From positions 1 to 34,841 of the forward strand of contig JACPIQ010000114.1 in NCBI GenBank assembly GCA_016188005.1: a stretch of DNA of 34,841 nucleotides. Reading direction: 5' to 3'. Shown piece after piece: positions 15,576 through 22,805 of this stretch; position 1 is the stretch's first letter; each line of letters opens with the position of its first letter. The stretch is from Candidatus Rokuibacteriota bacterium (GTDB taxonomy: Bacteria; Methylomirabilota; Methylomirabilia; Rokubacteriales; CSP1-6). The position numbers and the translations under genes were made by a program. The notes under the pieces were generated by a model. The model had not been told where the DNA came from, did no database searches, and saw only the letters and a program-made list of their open reading frames with translations.

Positions 15576-16196
15576 TCAGCGGATCGAGAGGCGTTCGCTC
15601 ACCGGGGTACGCTCCGCCCCCCGGAGCCAGGTCAGCGAGAGCCGCCCGTCCGGATCGAAGCGAAGGGACAGCACCACGTCCGCCAGCGACGGCGCGGGCG
15701 CCCAGGCGCGCGAGACGCGGGCCACCTCGCGGCCGGAGAAGATCTGCCGCACCACGAGGGCTCGCTCCTCCGCGGCCACCAGGCGCTGGCGCCGCAGGTC
15801 CACGGCGAGCACGGACCAGCGGGGGGGCGAGATCAGCCGCCGGCGCGCCTCGAAGAAGTAGGAGACCGTGCAGGGGCGCCCGCAGTCGAAGCGCGCTTCG
15901 GCGAAGGTGGCGGCGTGCCAGATCACCTGCGGCCTGGGGAGCGACGCCATCCCGGGCGGCGGGTCGAGCCACGTGGCGCGGGCAGGGTCGCCGGCGTAGT
16001 GGCCCACGCGGCACCGGGCGTCGGACTCGCACTCGGCGACGAGCCCCGCGCTCGGCAGCATCGAGCGGTAGAGGCACCGCGAGGGAGCGGCCCCTCCCGG
16101 CCCCGCGCACTCCCCCGGCGTCGGATCGGCGGCGAGGGCCGCCGTCGCCCCCACCGCGAGCGCGGCCAGCATCAGCAGGCCCGCGCGCTGTCTCAA
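15576..16196 (-). CDS. Secreted cysteine-containing protein of unknown function
   Basis: A 206-residue protein not recognised. Residues 1-23 form a signal peptide (hydrophobic core LLMLAALAVGATAALA, cleavage before ADPTPGE). The mature protein has six cysteines, four of them in the first about 40 residues (GEC, RC, AEC, RC) and two in FDCGRPC (about 104-110), which suggests disulfide bonds in the periplasm or outside. The C-terminal half is strand-rich (WSVLAVDLRRQRLVA, VVLSLRFDPDGRLSLTWL). The start is TTG; an ATG nine codons in would shorten the signal peptide. It lies 45 nt downstream of coxG and could share its transcript. Confidence 0.7.
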   Translation of the reverse strand: MRQRAGLLMLAALAVGATAALAADPTPGECAGPGGAAPSRCLYRSMLPSAGLVAECESDARCRVGHYAGDPARATWLDPPPGMASLPRPQVIWHAATFAEARFDCGRPCTVSYFFEARRRLISPPRWSVLAVDLRRQRLVAAEERALVVRQIFSGREVARVSRAWAPAPSLADVVLSLRFDPDGRLSLTWLRGAERTPVSERLSIR

Positions 16197-16241
16197 GGAA
16201 CCGAAGAGGAGGCGCCGGCGGCGCAGGGGGCCCTCGCCGCC

Positions 16242-16685
16242 TCAGGGCTGGGCGACGAGAATGGCGGTCATCTTGCCGAAGAACTGGTCCAGCATGAGCT
16301 TGGACACGCCGCCCAGCATCCGCTGGCCCACGCTGGCGATGAGGCCGCCGACCTGAACGTCCGCGCTGTAGTGGACCCGGGTGCCGCCTTCCACGTCCGA
16401 CAGCTCCATGGCGGCCTGGCCGCGGACGAAGCCCGGGCCACCCTTGCCGTCGACGGTCATGCGGTAGCGGGTCGGCGGGTCCAGGTCGGTCAGGCACACC
16501 TTCCCCTCGAAGGTGCCCTTGATGGCGCCCACGCCGACCTTCATGATGGCGCGGTACTCGCCGGGCCCGATGGCCTCGAGCTGGTCGCAGCCCGGCATGG
16601 CCTGCGCGAGCACGACCGGGTCCAGGAAGGCCGCCCACACCCGCTCGCGGGGCGCCGCGATGTCGGTCGTTCCCTCGAGCTTCAT
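16242..16685 (-). CDS. CoxG-like SRPBCC protein (carbon monoxide dehydrogenase subunit G family)
   Basis: A 147-residue START/SRPBCC-fold protein. It starts MKLEGTTDIAAPRERVWAAF, with the typical pattern strand, 'aPre+vWaal-D', then LAQAMPGCDQLEAIG (about 30-44), AIKGTFEGKV, and near the end VGGLIASVGQRMLGGVSKLM. In aerobic CO dehydrogenase clusters CoxG helps enzyme assembly or membrane attachment; no coxL, coxM or coxS is present here. The last residues lack the long hydrophobic tail of some members. Its ATG overlaps the stop of the aminotransferase gene (ATGA), so it is probably translated together with it. The function here is uncertain despite a confident fold. Confidence 0.85.
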   Translation of the reverse strand: MKLEGTTDIAAPRERVWAAFLDPVVLAQAMPGCDQLEAIGPGEYRAIMKVGVGAIKGTFEGKVCLTDLDPPTRYRMTVDGKGGPGFVRGQAAMELSDVEGGTRVHYSADVQVGGLIASVGQRMLGGVSKLMLDQFFGKMTAILVAQP

Positions 16686-17872
16686 CCCTCGAGCGATCGG
16701 ACGGCGGCGTCCATGCGTACGAGCCCCTCCTTGATGGTCTCGAGGCCCGTCGCATAGGAGAGGCGGATGTGGGCGTCGGAGCCGAAGTCCACGCCCGCGA
16801 CGGTGGCGATGCGCGCCTCGTCCAGCAGGAAGGCGCAGACGCCCGCCGACCCGTGGAGCACGCCCCCCTTGTGGCGTCGGCCGAAGAGCCCAGAGACGTT
16901 GGGGAAGGCGTAGAAGGCGCCCTTCGGCATCACGCAGGAGACGCCGGGCACGGCGTTGAGGCCTTCCACGATGACGCGCCGGCGTCGGTCGAACTCGCCC
17001 ACCATCTTCGCCACCTCGTCCTGGGGCCCCGCGAGGGCCTCCACGGCGGCCCACTGGGCGATGGACGTGGGGTTGGAGGTCACCTGGCTCTGCACGTCGG
17101 TCATCGCCTTGATGATGGCCTTCGGGCCCGCCGCATAGCCGATGCGCCAGCCCGTCATGGCATAGGCCTTGGAGCACGTGTTGACCACCAGCGTGCGCGC
17201 CTTGACCTCGGGCGAGAGCGTGGCGATGGAGACGTGGCGGCCCTCGTAGGTCAGCGCCTCGTAGCACTCGTCCGAGACGACCCAGAGGTTCCGCTCGACG
17301 GCCAGCTGGGCCACCTCCCGGAGGGCCTCGGGCGAAAACACGGCCCCGGTGGGGTTGCCGGGACTGTCCAGGACGATCAGCTTCGTCCGCGGCGTCACGG
17401 CCCGGCGCAGCTCGGCCGGGTCGAGATCGAAGCCCGTGGACTCGGGGGTTGGCACCGCGACCGGGGCGCCGCCCAGCAGGCGGACCTGCTCGGGATAGGA
17501 GACCCAGTACGGGCTCGGGATCAGCACCTCGTCTCCAGGGTTCACCAGCGCCATGACGATGTTGTAGAGGGTGTGCTTCGCCCCGCAGGAGACCACGACC
17601 TCATCAGGCGCGTAATCGAGCCCCTGATCGCGCTTGAGCTTGTGGCAGACGGCCGCGCGCAGCTCGGGGATCCCGCCCACCTCCGTGTACTTGGTCTGGC
17701 CGCCCTGGAGCGCCCGGATGGCCGCCTCCTTGATGCGCGCCGGAGTGTCGAAGTCCGGCTCGCCGGCGCCGAACGAGATCACGTTGATCCCCTGAGCGCG
17801 CATGGCCTTGGCCCGGGCCTGCATGGCGAGCGTGGGAGAAGAAGCGAGCGTCTTCAGGCGATCGGCGAGCAT
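16682..17872 (-). CDS. aspC: Class I pyridoxal-phosphate aminotransferase (aspartate type)
   Basis: A 396-residue fold-type I enzyme that would transfer the amino group between aspartate and 2-oxoglutarate, or a related amino-acid pair. Visible signatures are FGAGEPDFDTP (34-44), TKYTEVGGIPELR (60-72), SCGAKHTLYN, SPYWVSYPEQ, the NPTG motif (about 193-196), and the PLP-lysine region NTCSKAYAMTGWRIGY (lysine near 234). The C-terminal substrate-arginine region reads IRLSYAT. This is the bacterial AspC type that often follows coaD in recG-rsmD-coaD clusters. It lies 9 nt downstream of coaD and overlaps coxG. Substrate preference between aspartate and other amino acids is not settled by sequence. 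Confidence 0.9.
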   Translation of the reverse strand: MLADRLKTLASSPTLAMQARAKAMRAQGINVISFGAGEPDFDTPARIKEAAIRALQGGQTKYTEVGGIPELRAAVCHKLKRDQGLDYAPDEVVVSCGAKHTLYNIVMALVNPGDEVLIPSPYWVSYPEQVRLLGGAPVAVPTPESTGFDLDPAELRRAVTPRTKLIVLDSPGNPTGAVFSPEALREVAQLAVERNLWVVSDECYEALTYEGRHVSIATLSPEVKARTLVVNTCSKAYAMTGWRIGYAAGPKAIIKAMTDVQSQVTSNPTSIAQWAAVEALAGPQDEVAKMVGEFDRRRRVIVEGLNAVPGVSCVMPKGAFYAFPNVSGLFGRRHKGGVLHGSAGVCAFLLDEARIATVAGVDFGSDAHIRLSYATGLETIKEGLVRMDAAVRSLEG

Positions 17873-17881
17873 GGGCAGCTC

Positions 17882-18367
17882 CTACGTTCTGGAGAACTTC
17901 TCCATCATGCGCTCCTCGACCAGAGGCGGGACCAGGCCCGTGACCGGAGCGCCCAGGGAAGCGACTTCCTTGATGAGGCGGGACGAGATGTAGGTGTACC
18001 GCTCGTGGGGCATCATGAAGACGGTCTCGACGGTGCTGCGCAGCTTGCGGTTCATGAGCGCCATCTGGAACTCGTACTCGAAGTCCGACACCGCGCGGAT
18101 CCCCCGGACGATGCAGTCGGCCTGCTCCCGGTGCACCAGGTCGATGAGGAGGCCGTCGAAGGAGGTGATGCGCATGAAGGACAGCCCGTGGGTGGCCTCG
18201 TCGATGAGCTCCAGGCGCTCCTTCACGGTGAAGAGCGGCTCCTTGGCGGGATTGGCCACCACCGCGACGATCAGCTCGTCGAAGATGCGCAGGCTCCGCT
18301 CGATGAGATCCAGGTGCCCATTGTGGATCGGATCGAACATGCCCGGATAGACGGCGCGCTTGCCCAC
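17882..18367 (-). CDS. coaD: Phosphopantetheine adenylyltransferase
   Basis: A 161-residue enzyme for the penultimate step of coenzyme A synthesis (4-phosphopantetheine plus ATP to dephospho-CoA). It has the nucleotidyltransferase motif YPGMFDPIHNGHLDLIERS (H-N-G-H at about 16-19), VRGIRAVSDFEYEFQMALMN (about 88-107), and the closing YTYISSRLIKEVASLG motif. Length is normal for the family. The GTG start was chosen because it yields VGKRAVYPG directly and is preceded by GAGGGGG; the long open frame upstream of it is the opposite of recG coding sequence. It sits between rsmD and aspC, a common bacterial arrangement. Confidence 0.93.
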   Translation of the reverse strand: MGKRAVYPGMFDPIHNGHLDLIERSLRIFDELIVAVVANPAKEPLFTVKERLELIDEATHGLSFMRITSFDGLLIDLVHREQADCIVRGIRAVSDFEYEFQMALMNRKLRSTVETVFMMPHERYTYISSRLIKEVASLGAPVTGLVPPLVEERMMEKFSRT

Positions 18368-18414
18368 GAGGACCCCCTCGAGCGGTCGGCGATATGGGTG
18401 AAGCCTCGATGAGT

Positions 18415-18969
18415 TTACGCGGGGCTTCGGAAGAAAGTCAAGGTCGTCTCCCCGAACCGGCGCGCCTTCCACGGGGCCAGCGCGCCGAGCGCGGACGGCG
18501 GCGGCGACTTGGTCGCGTGCTGGAGCACCACCACCGCGCCGGGGAGCAGACAGCTCCCCTCGGCGAGGCGCTCGAGGGCCGGACGGGCGCGCGGCGAATC
18601 GTAGGGCGGGTCGAGGAAGACCACGGCGAAGCGCGCGCCCGCCTCCGCCAGACGCTCGAGCGCGCGCGCGCCATCCGTGCGGAGCACACGCGCGCGCCCG
18701 GACAGACCCAGGCGCTCGACGTTCTCGCGAAGCGCCCGGAGGGCGCGCACCTCCTGCTCGACGAAGACCGCCGAGGGCGCCCCTCGCGACAGGGCCTCGA
18801 TCCCCACCCCTCCCGCCCCCGCGAAGAGATCGAGGAACGGGCCACCCGCCAGGTACGGCATGAGCGTGTCGAGGCAGGCGATCCGCACCTGGTCCGACGT
18901 GGGGCGCGTCGTCCGCCCCGCGGGCGTCGTGAGCCGGCGGCCCTTGAGGTCGCCCGCGAGCACTCGCAT
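18415..18969 (-). CDS. rsmD: 16S rRNA (guanine(966)-N(2))-methyltransferase RsmD
   Basis: A 184-residue SAM-dependent methyltransferase that modifies G966 of 16S rRNA. Family features are the N-terminal MRVLAGDLKGRRL, the R-P-T-S-D-Q-V-R block (22-29), the SAM-binding FLDLFAGAGGVGIEALSRGA (about 45-64), FVEQ, and the catalytic DPPY (about 120-123). Length is as expected. It follows recG by 12 nt and precedes coaD by 47 nt, the usual recG-rsmD-coaD order. Confidence 0.93.
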   Translation of the reverse strand: MRVLAGDLKGRRLTTPAGRTTRPTSDQVRIACLDTLMPYLAGGPFLDLFAGAGGVGIEALSRGAPSAVFVEQEVRALRALRENVERLGLSGRARVLRTDGARALERLAEAGARFAVVFLDPPYDSPRARPALERLAEGSCLLPGAVVVLQHATKSPPPSALGALAPWKARRFGETTLTFFRSPA

Positions 18970-18981
18970 GCCGGGCGCCCC

Positions 18982-21108
18982 TTACCCGACACTGGCCAGG
19001 TCGAGCTTGCCGCGCCAGCGCGCCAGCAACGCGGCACGCAGGGCCCGGTGCTCGGGGCGGAGGAGATGCGGGTCGGCGGCCACCAGCGCGAAGGCCTCTT
19101 TGCGTGCCTCCTCGAGCATGCCGGCGTCGCGGAGGAGATCGGCCACCCGGAACTCGGGCAGCCCTGACTGGCGGGTGCCGAAGAAGTCGCCGGGGCCACG
19201 GAGCTCGAGGTCGGCCTCGGCGATGCGGAAGCCGTCGTTGGTGGCGACCATCGCCTGGAGCCGGCGCCTCGCGTCCTCGGAGGCCCCCTGGCTCATGAGG
19301 GCGCAGTAGCTCTTCCAGGGCCCGCGCCCGACGCGGCCGCGGAGCTGGTGGAGCTGGGAGAGACCGAAGCGCTCGGCGTGCTCCACCACCATCGCCGAGG
19401 CGTTCGGGACGTCGATGCCCACCTCGATCACCGTCGTGGACACGAGGAGGTGGATGGCGCCGGCCCTGAACTCCGCCATCACCCGATCCTTCTCGGCCGC
19501 GCTCATCCGCCCGTGGAGCAGCCCGACCCTGAACTCGGGGAAGATCTCCTGCTGGAGGCGTCCGGCCATCTCGGTGGCGGCGCGGAGGTCCGTGGCCTCG
19601 GACTCCTCGACCAGCGGGTAGACGACGTAGATCTGCCGCCGGGCCTGCATCTCCCGGCGCAGGAAGGCGTAGACCCTCGTACGTTCCGTCTCGTCGCGGA
19701 TGGCCGTCCCGACCCGCTGCCGCCCGGGCGGCATCTCGTCCAGGACAGACACGTCGAGGTCGCCATAGACCGTCAGCGCCAGCGTGCGCGGGATCGGCGT
19801 GGCCGTCATGACGAGCACGTCCGGGCTCTGTCCCTTCCCGCGGAGCGTCGCCCGCTGCAGCACGCCGAAGCGATGCTGTTCGTCCACCACCGCCAGCCCC
19901 AGCCGCTTGAAGCTCACCCCTTCCTGCACGAGCGCGTGGGTGCCGACGAGGCAGCCTGTCTCGCCCGCCTCCAGCGCGGCGAGCAGCGCCTGGCGCGGCT
20001 TGCCGCGCGTCGCGTTCGTCAGCAGCGTCACCCGGATCCCGAGGGGGCCGAGCAGCCCCGATACCGTGCGCCAGTGCTGCTCGGCCAGGATCTCGGTAGG
20101 CGCCATGAGCGCCCCCTGGAAGCCGGCCTCGATGGCGGTGAGGATGGCCAGGCAGGCGATCACCGTCTTCCCCGAGCCCACATCCCCCTGGAGGAGCCGG
20201 TTCATGGGGAACGCCTGCGCCATGTCCGTGCGGACCTCCGTCCACACCCGCTCCTGGGCCCCCGTCAGCCGGTACGGCAGCGAGCCGAGCAGCCGCCGGG
20301 CCAGCACGCCGGGCGGCTTCATCGCCAGGCCGGGGCGGCGGCCCTCCCGGTGGCGTCGGATGGCGAGGCCCAGCTCCAGCAGGAAGAGATCGTCGAATAC
20401 CAGCCGCCGACGTGCCGTCGCCAGCGTCGCTTCGGTCTCGGGGAAATGCCCCTGGGCGAGCGCCCGTCCCAGGGGCTCGAGCCCGTGGCGCAGCCGGATC
20501 GAGTCGGGCAACGGCTCGGGCACGCCCGCGGCGCAAGCATCCACCAGGCGCTTCATCAGCGCCCGGAGCGGACGCTGGGCCAGCCCCAGTGTCGCCGGAT
20601 ACACGGGAACGAGCCGCCCGGTGTGCAGCGTCTCGTCGTCACCGTCCTCGACGAGCTCGTAGTCGCCGACATGGAGCTCGAGCGGCCGTCCGCGCCCCCG
20701 CCTCACGGTGCCGTGAACGATCAGGTGCTGGCCCCGCTTGAAGATCCGCTCGAGGTAGGCGCGGCCCCACCAGAGGGTGTTGAGATGGCCGCTGGCGTCC
20801 CGGAGCGTGACGAAGAGCGGTGCGCGCGAGCGGCCCCGGGGCGGCGGGCTGATTGCGGCGATGGTGCCGGAGCAGGTCAGCGTCTGTCCCACGCTGGCGC
20901 TCCCGAGCGGCGCCAACCGGCTCCGGTCCTCGTGACGCGACGGCAGGTGCAGGAGCGCATCGCCCACGGTCTCGAGCCCGAGCTTGCCCAGCAGTCGGGC
21001 ACGCTGGGGGCCGACACCCTTGAGGTACTGGAGCGGCGTGTCGAGCCGCACGAGCCCCTCCGGGGTGGTGGGCCGGGCGGTCGGGGCGGGCGGCTGGCTA
21101 GCGGCCAC
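18982..21108 (-). CDS. recG: ATP-dependent DNA helicase RecG
   Basis: A 708-residue superfamily 2 helicase that remodels stalled replication forks and Holliday junctions. The wedge/OB domain occupies about residues 20-180 (including LQYLKGVGPQRARLLGKLG). Motor motifs are Walker A GDVGSGKT (308-315), the MAPTEILAEQH block, DEQH (409-412), the MTATPIPRTLAL motif, HGRMSAAEK, TTVIEVGIDVPNA, and the Q-L-H-Q-L-R-G-R-V-G-R-G motif VI. The C-terminal TRQSGLPEFRVADLL is typical. It starts with GTG after a GAGG-like site. It is divergent from rpmB, with overlapping predicted promoters, and heads rsmD-coaD-aspC. Confidence 0.95.
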   Translation of the reverse strand: MAASQPPAPTARPTTPEGLVRLDTPLQYLKGVGPQRARLLGKLGLETVGDALLHLPSRHEDRSRLAPLGSASVGQTLTCSGTIAAISPPPRGRSRAPLFVTLRDASGHLNTLWWGRAYLERIFKRGQHLIVHGTVRRGRGRPLELHVGDYELVEDGDDETLHTGRLVPVYPATLGLAQRPLRALMKRLVDACAAGVPEPLPDSIRLRHGLEPLGRALAQGHFPETEATLATARRRLVFDDLFLLELGLAIRRHREGRRPGLAMKPPGVLARRLLGSLPYRLTGAQERVWTEVRTDMAQAFPMNRLLQGDVGSGKTVIACLAILTAIEAGFQGALMAPTEILAEQHWRTVSGLLGPLGIRVTLLTNATRGKPRQALLAALEAGETGCLVGTHALVQEGVSFKRLGLAVVDEQHRFGVLQRATLRGKGQSPDVLVMTATPIPRTLALTVYGDLDVSVLDEMPPGRQRVGTAIRDETERTRVYAFLRREMQARRQIYVVYPLVEESEATDLRAATEMAGRLQQEIFPEFRVGLLHGRMSAAEKDRVMAEFRAGAIHLLVSTTVIEVGIDVPNASAMVVEHAERFGLSQLHQLRGRVGRGPWKSYCALMSQGASEDARRRLQAMVATNDGFRIAEADLELRGPGDFFGTRQSGLPEFRVADLLRDAGMLEEARKEAFALVAADPHLLRPEHRALRAALLARWRGKLDLASVG

Positions 21109-21112
21109 CGGG

Positions 21113-21141
21113 TTGCCTCATCTCACCCGCCATGCTATAAA
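21113..21141 (+). promoter_or_regulatory. Predicted extended -10 promoter of rpmB
   Basis: TTGCCT (21113-21118) and TATAAA (21136-21141) are separated by 17 nt, with an extended TGC (21133-21135) directly before the -10. Transcription would start near 21148, leaving a leader of about 38 nt with AAGGAG 5 nt before the rpmB ATG. This is the best sigma-70 match in the window and suits a ribosomal protein gene. Confidence 0.6.
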
Positions 21142-21160
21142 AGGGGGCCGCATCCGGCAA
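21132..21160 (-). promoter_or_regulatory. Predicted promoter of recG
   Basis: On the minus strand, TTGCCG (21155-21160) and TAGCAT (21132-21137) are separated by 17 nt, each 4 of 6 to the sigma-70 consensus. Transcription would start near 21125, about 17 nt before the recG GTG. The -10 hexamer overlaps the -10 of the opposing rpmB promoter by two bases. Confidence 0.4.
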
Positions 21161-21185
21161 CCGAATCGAACCCCAAGGAGTCAGA

Positions 21186-21377
21186 ATGGCTCAGCGCTGC
21201 GACGTCTGCGGGAAGGGTCCCGCCGTCGGCCACCGCATCAGTCACGCCCACAATGTCACCACCCGTCGCTGGCTCGCCAACCTGGTGTCCATGCGGGCGA
21301 AGATCGGCGGGAGTGTGAAGCGCGTCCGCGTCTGCACACGGTGCCTGAAGGCCGGAAAGGTCACGAAAGTCGTGTAG
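21186..21377 (+). CDS. rpmB: 50S ribosomal protein L28
   Basis: A 63-residue basic ribosomal protein. It starts MAQRCDVCGKGP and continues with GHRISHAHNVTTRRWLANL, the standard L28 core. Two Cys-x2-Cys pairs (CDVC at 5-8 and CTRC at 51-54) indicate the zinc-binding (C+) form. AAGGAG lies 5 nt upstream of the ATG. Being monocistronic and divergent from recG is a common arrangement. A GC-rich hairpin follows the stop codon. Confidence 0.95.
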   Translation: MAQRCDVCGKGPAVGHRISHAHNVTTRRWLANLVSMRAKIGGSVKRVRVCTRCLKAGKVTKVV

Positions 21378-21380
21378 CCG

Positions 21381-21412
21381 CAGGGCGGGGGACATCACCG
21401 CCCCCCGCCCTG
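21381..21412 (+). terminator. GC-rich hairpin after rpmB
   Basis: An 11-bp perfect stem (CAGGGCGGGGG at 21381-21391 paired with 21402-21412) with a 10-nt loop starts 4 nt after the rpmB stop codon. There is no run of T after it, so it may be a Rho-independent terminator of the weak GC-rich kind or an mRNA 3-prime stabiliser. Confidence 0.5.
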
Positions 21413-21447
21413 TGCTTCTGCCGCAGGAAGTATGGAAGCATGAGTGC

Positions 21448-21473
21448 CGGTGGGAGGCCGCCACCCCCCACCG
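21448..21473. other. Hairpin between the rpmB and lysine micro-ORF transcripts
   Basis: CGGTGGG (21448-21454) pairs with CCCACCG (21467-21473), a 7-bp stem with a 12-nt loop. It lies 17 nt beyond the stop of the minus-strand 12-residue lysine ORF and 71 nt beyond the rpmB stop. It could end the minus-strand transcript; no T-tract is present. Confidence 0.3.
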
Positions 21474-21489
21474 CCCAGCAACACAGAGG

Positions 21490-21528
21490 CTACTTCTTCT
21501 TCTTCTTGGTCGCCTTCTTCTTCGCCAT
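21490..21528 (-). CDS. Poly-lysine micro-ORF (12 residues)
   Basis: The ORF reads MAKKKATKKKKK followed by TAG; every lysine codon is AAG. It is preceded by AGGAGGTGA (21536-21544), a near-perfect Shine-Dalgarno, 7 nt from the ATG. Such a strong site in front of so short a frame argues for real translation. The peptide has 8 lysines in 12 residues and resembles the basic tails of histone H1-like or ribosome-binding proteins. It may also be a stalling peptide, as lysine runs slow ribosomes. No gene follows on this strand before recG, so a classic attenuator role is unlikely. Confidence 0.5.
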   Translation of the reverse strand: MAKKKATKKKKK

Positions 21529-21547
21529 GGGTTTGTCACCTCCTTTC

Positions 21548-21563
21548 GTCAGCATTCGCTGAC
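21548..21563. other. Small hairpin before the 12-residue lysine ORF
   Basis: GTCAGC (21548-21553) and GCTGAC (21558-21563) form a perfect 6-bp stem with a 4-nt loop. On the minus-strand transcript it ends 3 nt before the AGGAGGTGA of the micro-ORF. A second short stem, CCGGA/TCCGG, lies at 21566-21579. They could separate or regulate the two micro-ORFs. Confidence 0.35.
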
Positions 21564-21595
21564 TGCCGGAGCGTTCCGGATACCCCGGGGCGCTC

Positions 21596-21664
21596 CTATT
21601 TCCGCTTGCCCTTCTTCACCGCCTTCTTCTTGCCGCCCTTCTTGACGGCCTTCTTCTTCTTCAC
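21596..21664 (-). CDS. Lysine-rich micro-ORF (22 residues)
   Basis: The ORF begins at GTG and encodes V/M-KKKKAVKKGGKKK-AVKKGKRK, with 14 lysines in 22 residues and two KKAVKK units, then TAG. GGGGGTGA (21673-21680), one mismatch from GGAGGTGA, lies 8 nt upstream, the same layout as in the following 12-residue ORF. An in-frame GTG at 21676 would add MSRT in front. It begins 44 nt after the stop of the AbiEi-like gene on the same strand and may share its transcript. The composition is like a free DNA- or RNA-binding tail. Whether it is translated is unproven. Confidence 0.5.
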   Translation of the reverse strand: MKKKKAVKKGGKKKAVKKGKRK

Positions 21665-21708
21665 GGTTCGGCTCACCCCCTTCCTGGCGCCGCGTCACGC
21701 CCGGCCCG

Positions 21709-22755
21709 CTAGTACCCCATCGCCTCGCGCCGGAGATGCAGGGCCTGCTCCCGTCCCCGGGGCTCGTAGTGATACAGATCGGCGTACAGCTGCGGCAGGC
21801 ACACCACCGGAAGTCCGCTCTTCGTGATTGGCGAGTAGAAAACCCCCTCGTCGTAGGGCCCCAGCAAGTAGACATTGCCCTCACCGACGCCACCCCGGAA
21901 GCCGAGGCTCCGGGCGATGGGCTCGGGGCTCCCCTCCACGTAGCAGTGGATGGCGGGGAAGCGCAAATTGGAGGCGACGAGCCCCGCCCCCGCGTGCAGC
22001 GTGAAGGCGTACCGGCGCCCCTCGGCATGACAGACCCGCCCGAGCTCGCCGATCAGCTTCCGGGTGATCCGCTCCGGAGCGAAGTAGGCCTCGATGTCGT
22101 TCAGCCGGTAGGCGTAGGAGTCGACCCAGCCTTCCAGCAGGTCCCCGGGCTTGACGAGATGGATGCGCTGGTGGTCCCGGCGCTCCACCCACGACACCTC
22201 CTCCAGCCGCTTCACCACGTTGTGGCAGTGGCCCAGGCTCACGTCGGCCGCCTTCGCGAGCTCCTCGAGCCGCCAGACGTGCTGGGAGTCAACCAGGAGC
22301 ACCCGGACGACCCGCGTGGCCCGGGGGGCGAACAGCGAGCGGAGCGGCCGCGTGGAGGGACGAAGGTTGGGCTTTCCCTCCTTCTCGATCAGCACGTTGT
22401 CGAAGGACAGGTGGCAGTTCCCCGAGAGGTCCAGATAGCCGAGCCCGCTCTTCTTCAGGAGCGCGGCGCTCTGGGAGCTGATGTAGGGCGCCACGGCCAC
22501 GGCATAGGCGCCAGGAACCTCCCGTCGAAGTTCGCCGAGGCGGGCAATGGCAGCTCGGATCTGCCTGGGCTGCCCCAGGGGAGTGGTTTCCAGGATCACG
22601 ATGTGTTCCACCGAGCCCAACGTGAATCTGACAAGCAGATCCACCGCTTGAGTGCCAGTCTGGAAGTCTGGGGCCTCCTGCCAGTCGCCGGCACGCGAGA
22701 AGAGATCGCGGAGCCGCTGGGCTGCCAACCTTCGTATGTCGCGGGACTTAGACAT
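21709..22755 (-). CDS. AbiEi-like winged-helix regulator (type IV antitoxin family), no toxin partner seen
   Basis: A 348-residue protein resembling the AbiEi/DUF-type transcriptional antitoxin family. The N-terminal about 130 residues look like a degenerate PD-(D/E)XK-type domain (VDLLVRF, then HIVILETTPLGQPRQIRAAIARL, then VAPYISSQSAALLKKSG and GYLDLSGNCHLSF, about 110-122). Residues about 155-200 form a winged helix (WRLEELAKAADVSLGHCHNVVKRL, then a basic wing). The C-terminal part (HAGAGLVASNLRFPAIHCYVEG) is the family's sensor-like domain. The start ATG lies downstream of the predicted promoter and operator, with AAAGG just ahead; an upstream TTG would place the promoter inside the gene. 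No AbiEii-like nucleotidyltransferase toxin follows; instead come two poly-lysine micro-ORFs. Confidence 0.7.
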   Translation of the reverse strand: MSKSRDIRRLAAQRLRDLFSRAGDWQEAPDFQTGTQAVDLLVRFTLGSVEHIVILETTPLGQPRQIRAAIARLGELRREVPGAYAVAVAPYISSQSAALLKKSGLGYLDLSGNCHLSFDNVLIEKEGKPNLRPSTRPLRSLFAPRATRVVRVLLVDSQHVWRLEELAKAADVSLGHCHNVVKRLEEVSWVERRDHQRIHLVKPGDLLEGWVDSYAYRLNDIEAYFAPERITRKLIGELGRVCHAEGRRYAFTLHAGAGLVASNLRFPAIHCYVEGSPEPIARSLGFRGGVGEGNVYLLGPYDEGVFYSPITKSGLPVVCLPQLYADLYHYEPRGREQALHLRREAMGY

Positions 22756-22763
22756 CCTTTCAC

Positions 22764-22805
22764 TTGTTCCATAGGTTTCAGCGTGTGCTGAAACGATAGG
22801 AACAA
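22764..22805. promoter_or_regulatory. Two-tier 42-bp palindromic operator of the AbiEi-like gene
   Basis: The inner arms GTTTCAGC (22775-22782) and GCTGAAAC (22787-22794) are a perfect 8-bp inverted repeat around GTGT. The outer arms TTGTTCC (22764-22770) and GGAACAA (22799-22805) are a perfect 7-bp inverted repeat centred on the same point. The 4-nt links between tiers do not pair. The element spans the -10 and the start region of the predicted promoter and ends 9 nt before the ATG, where a repressor would block transcription. Autoregulation is known for AbiEi-type antitoxins. Confidence 0.65.
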
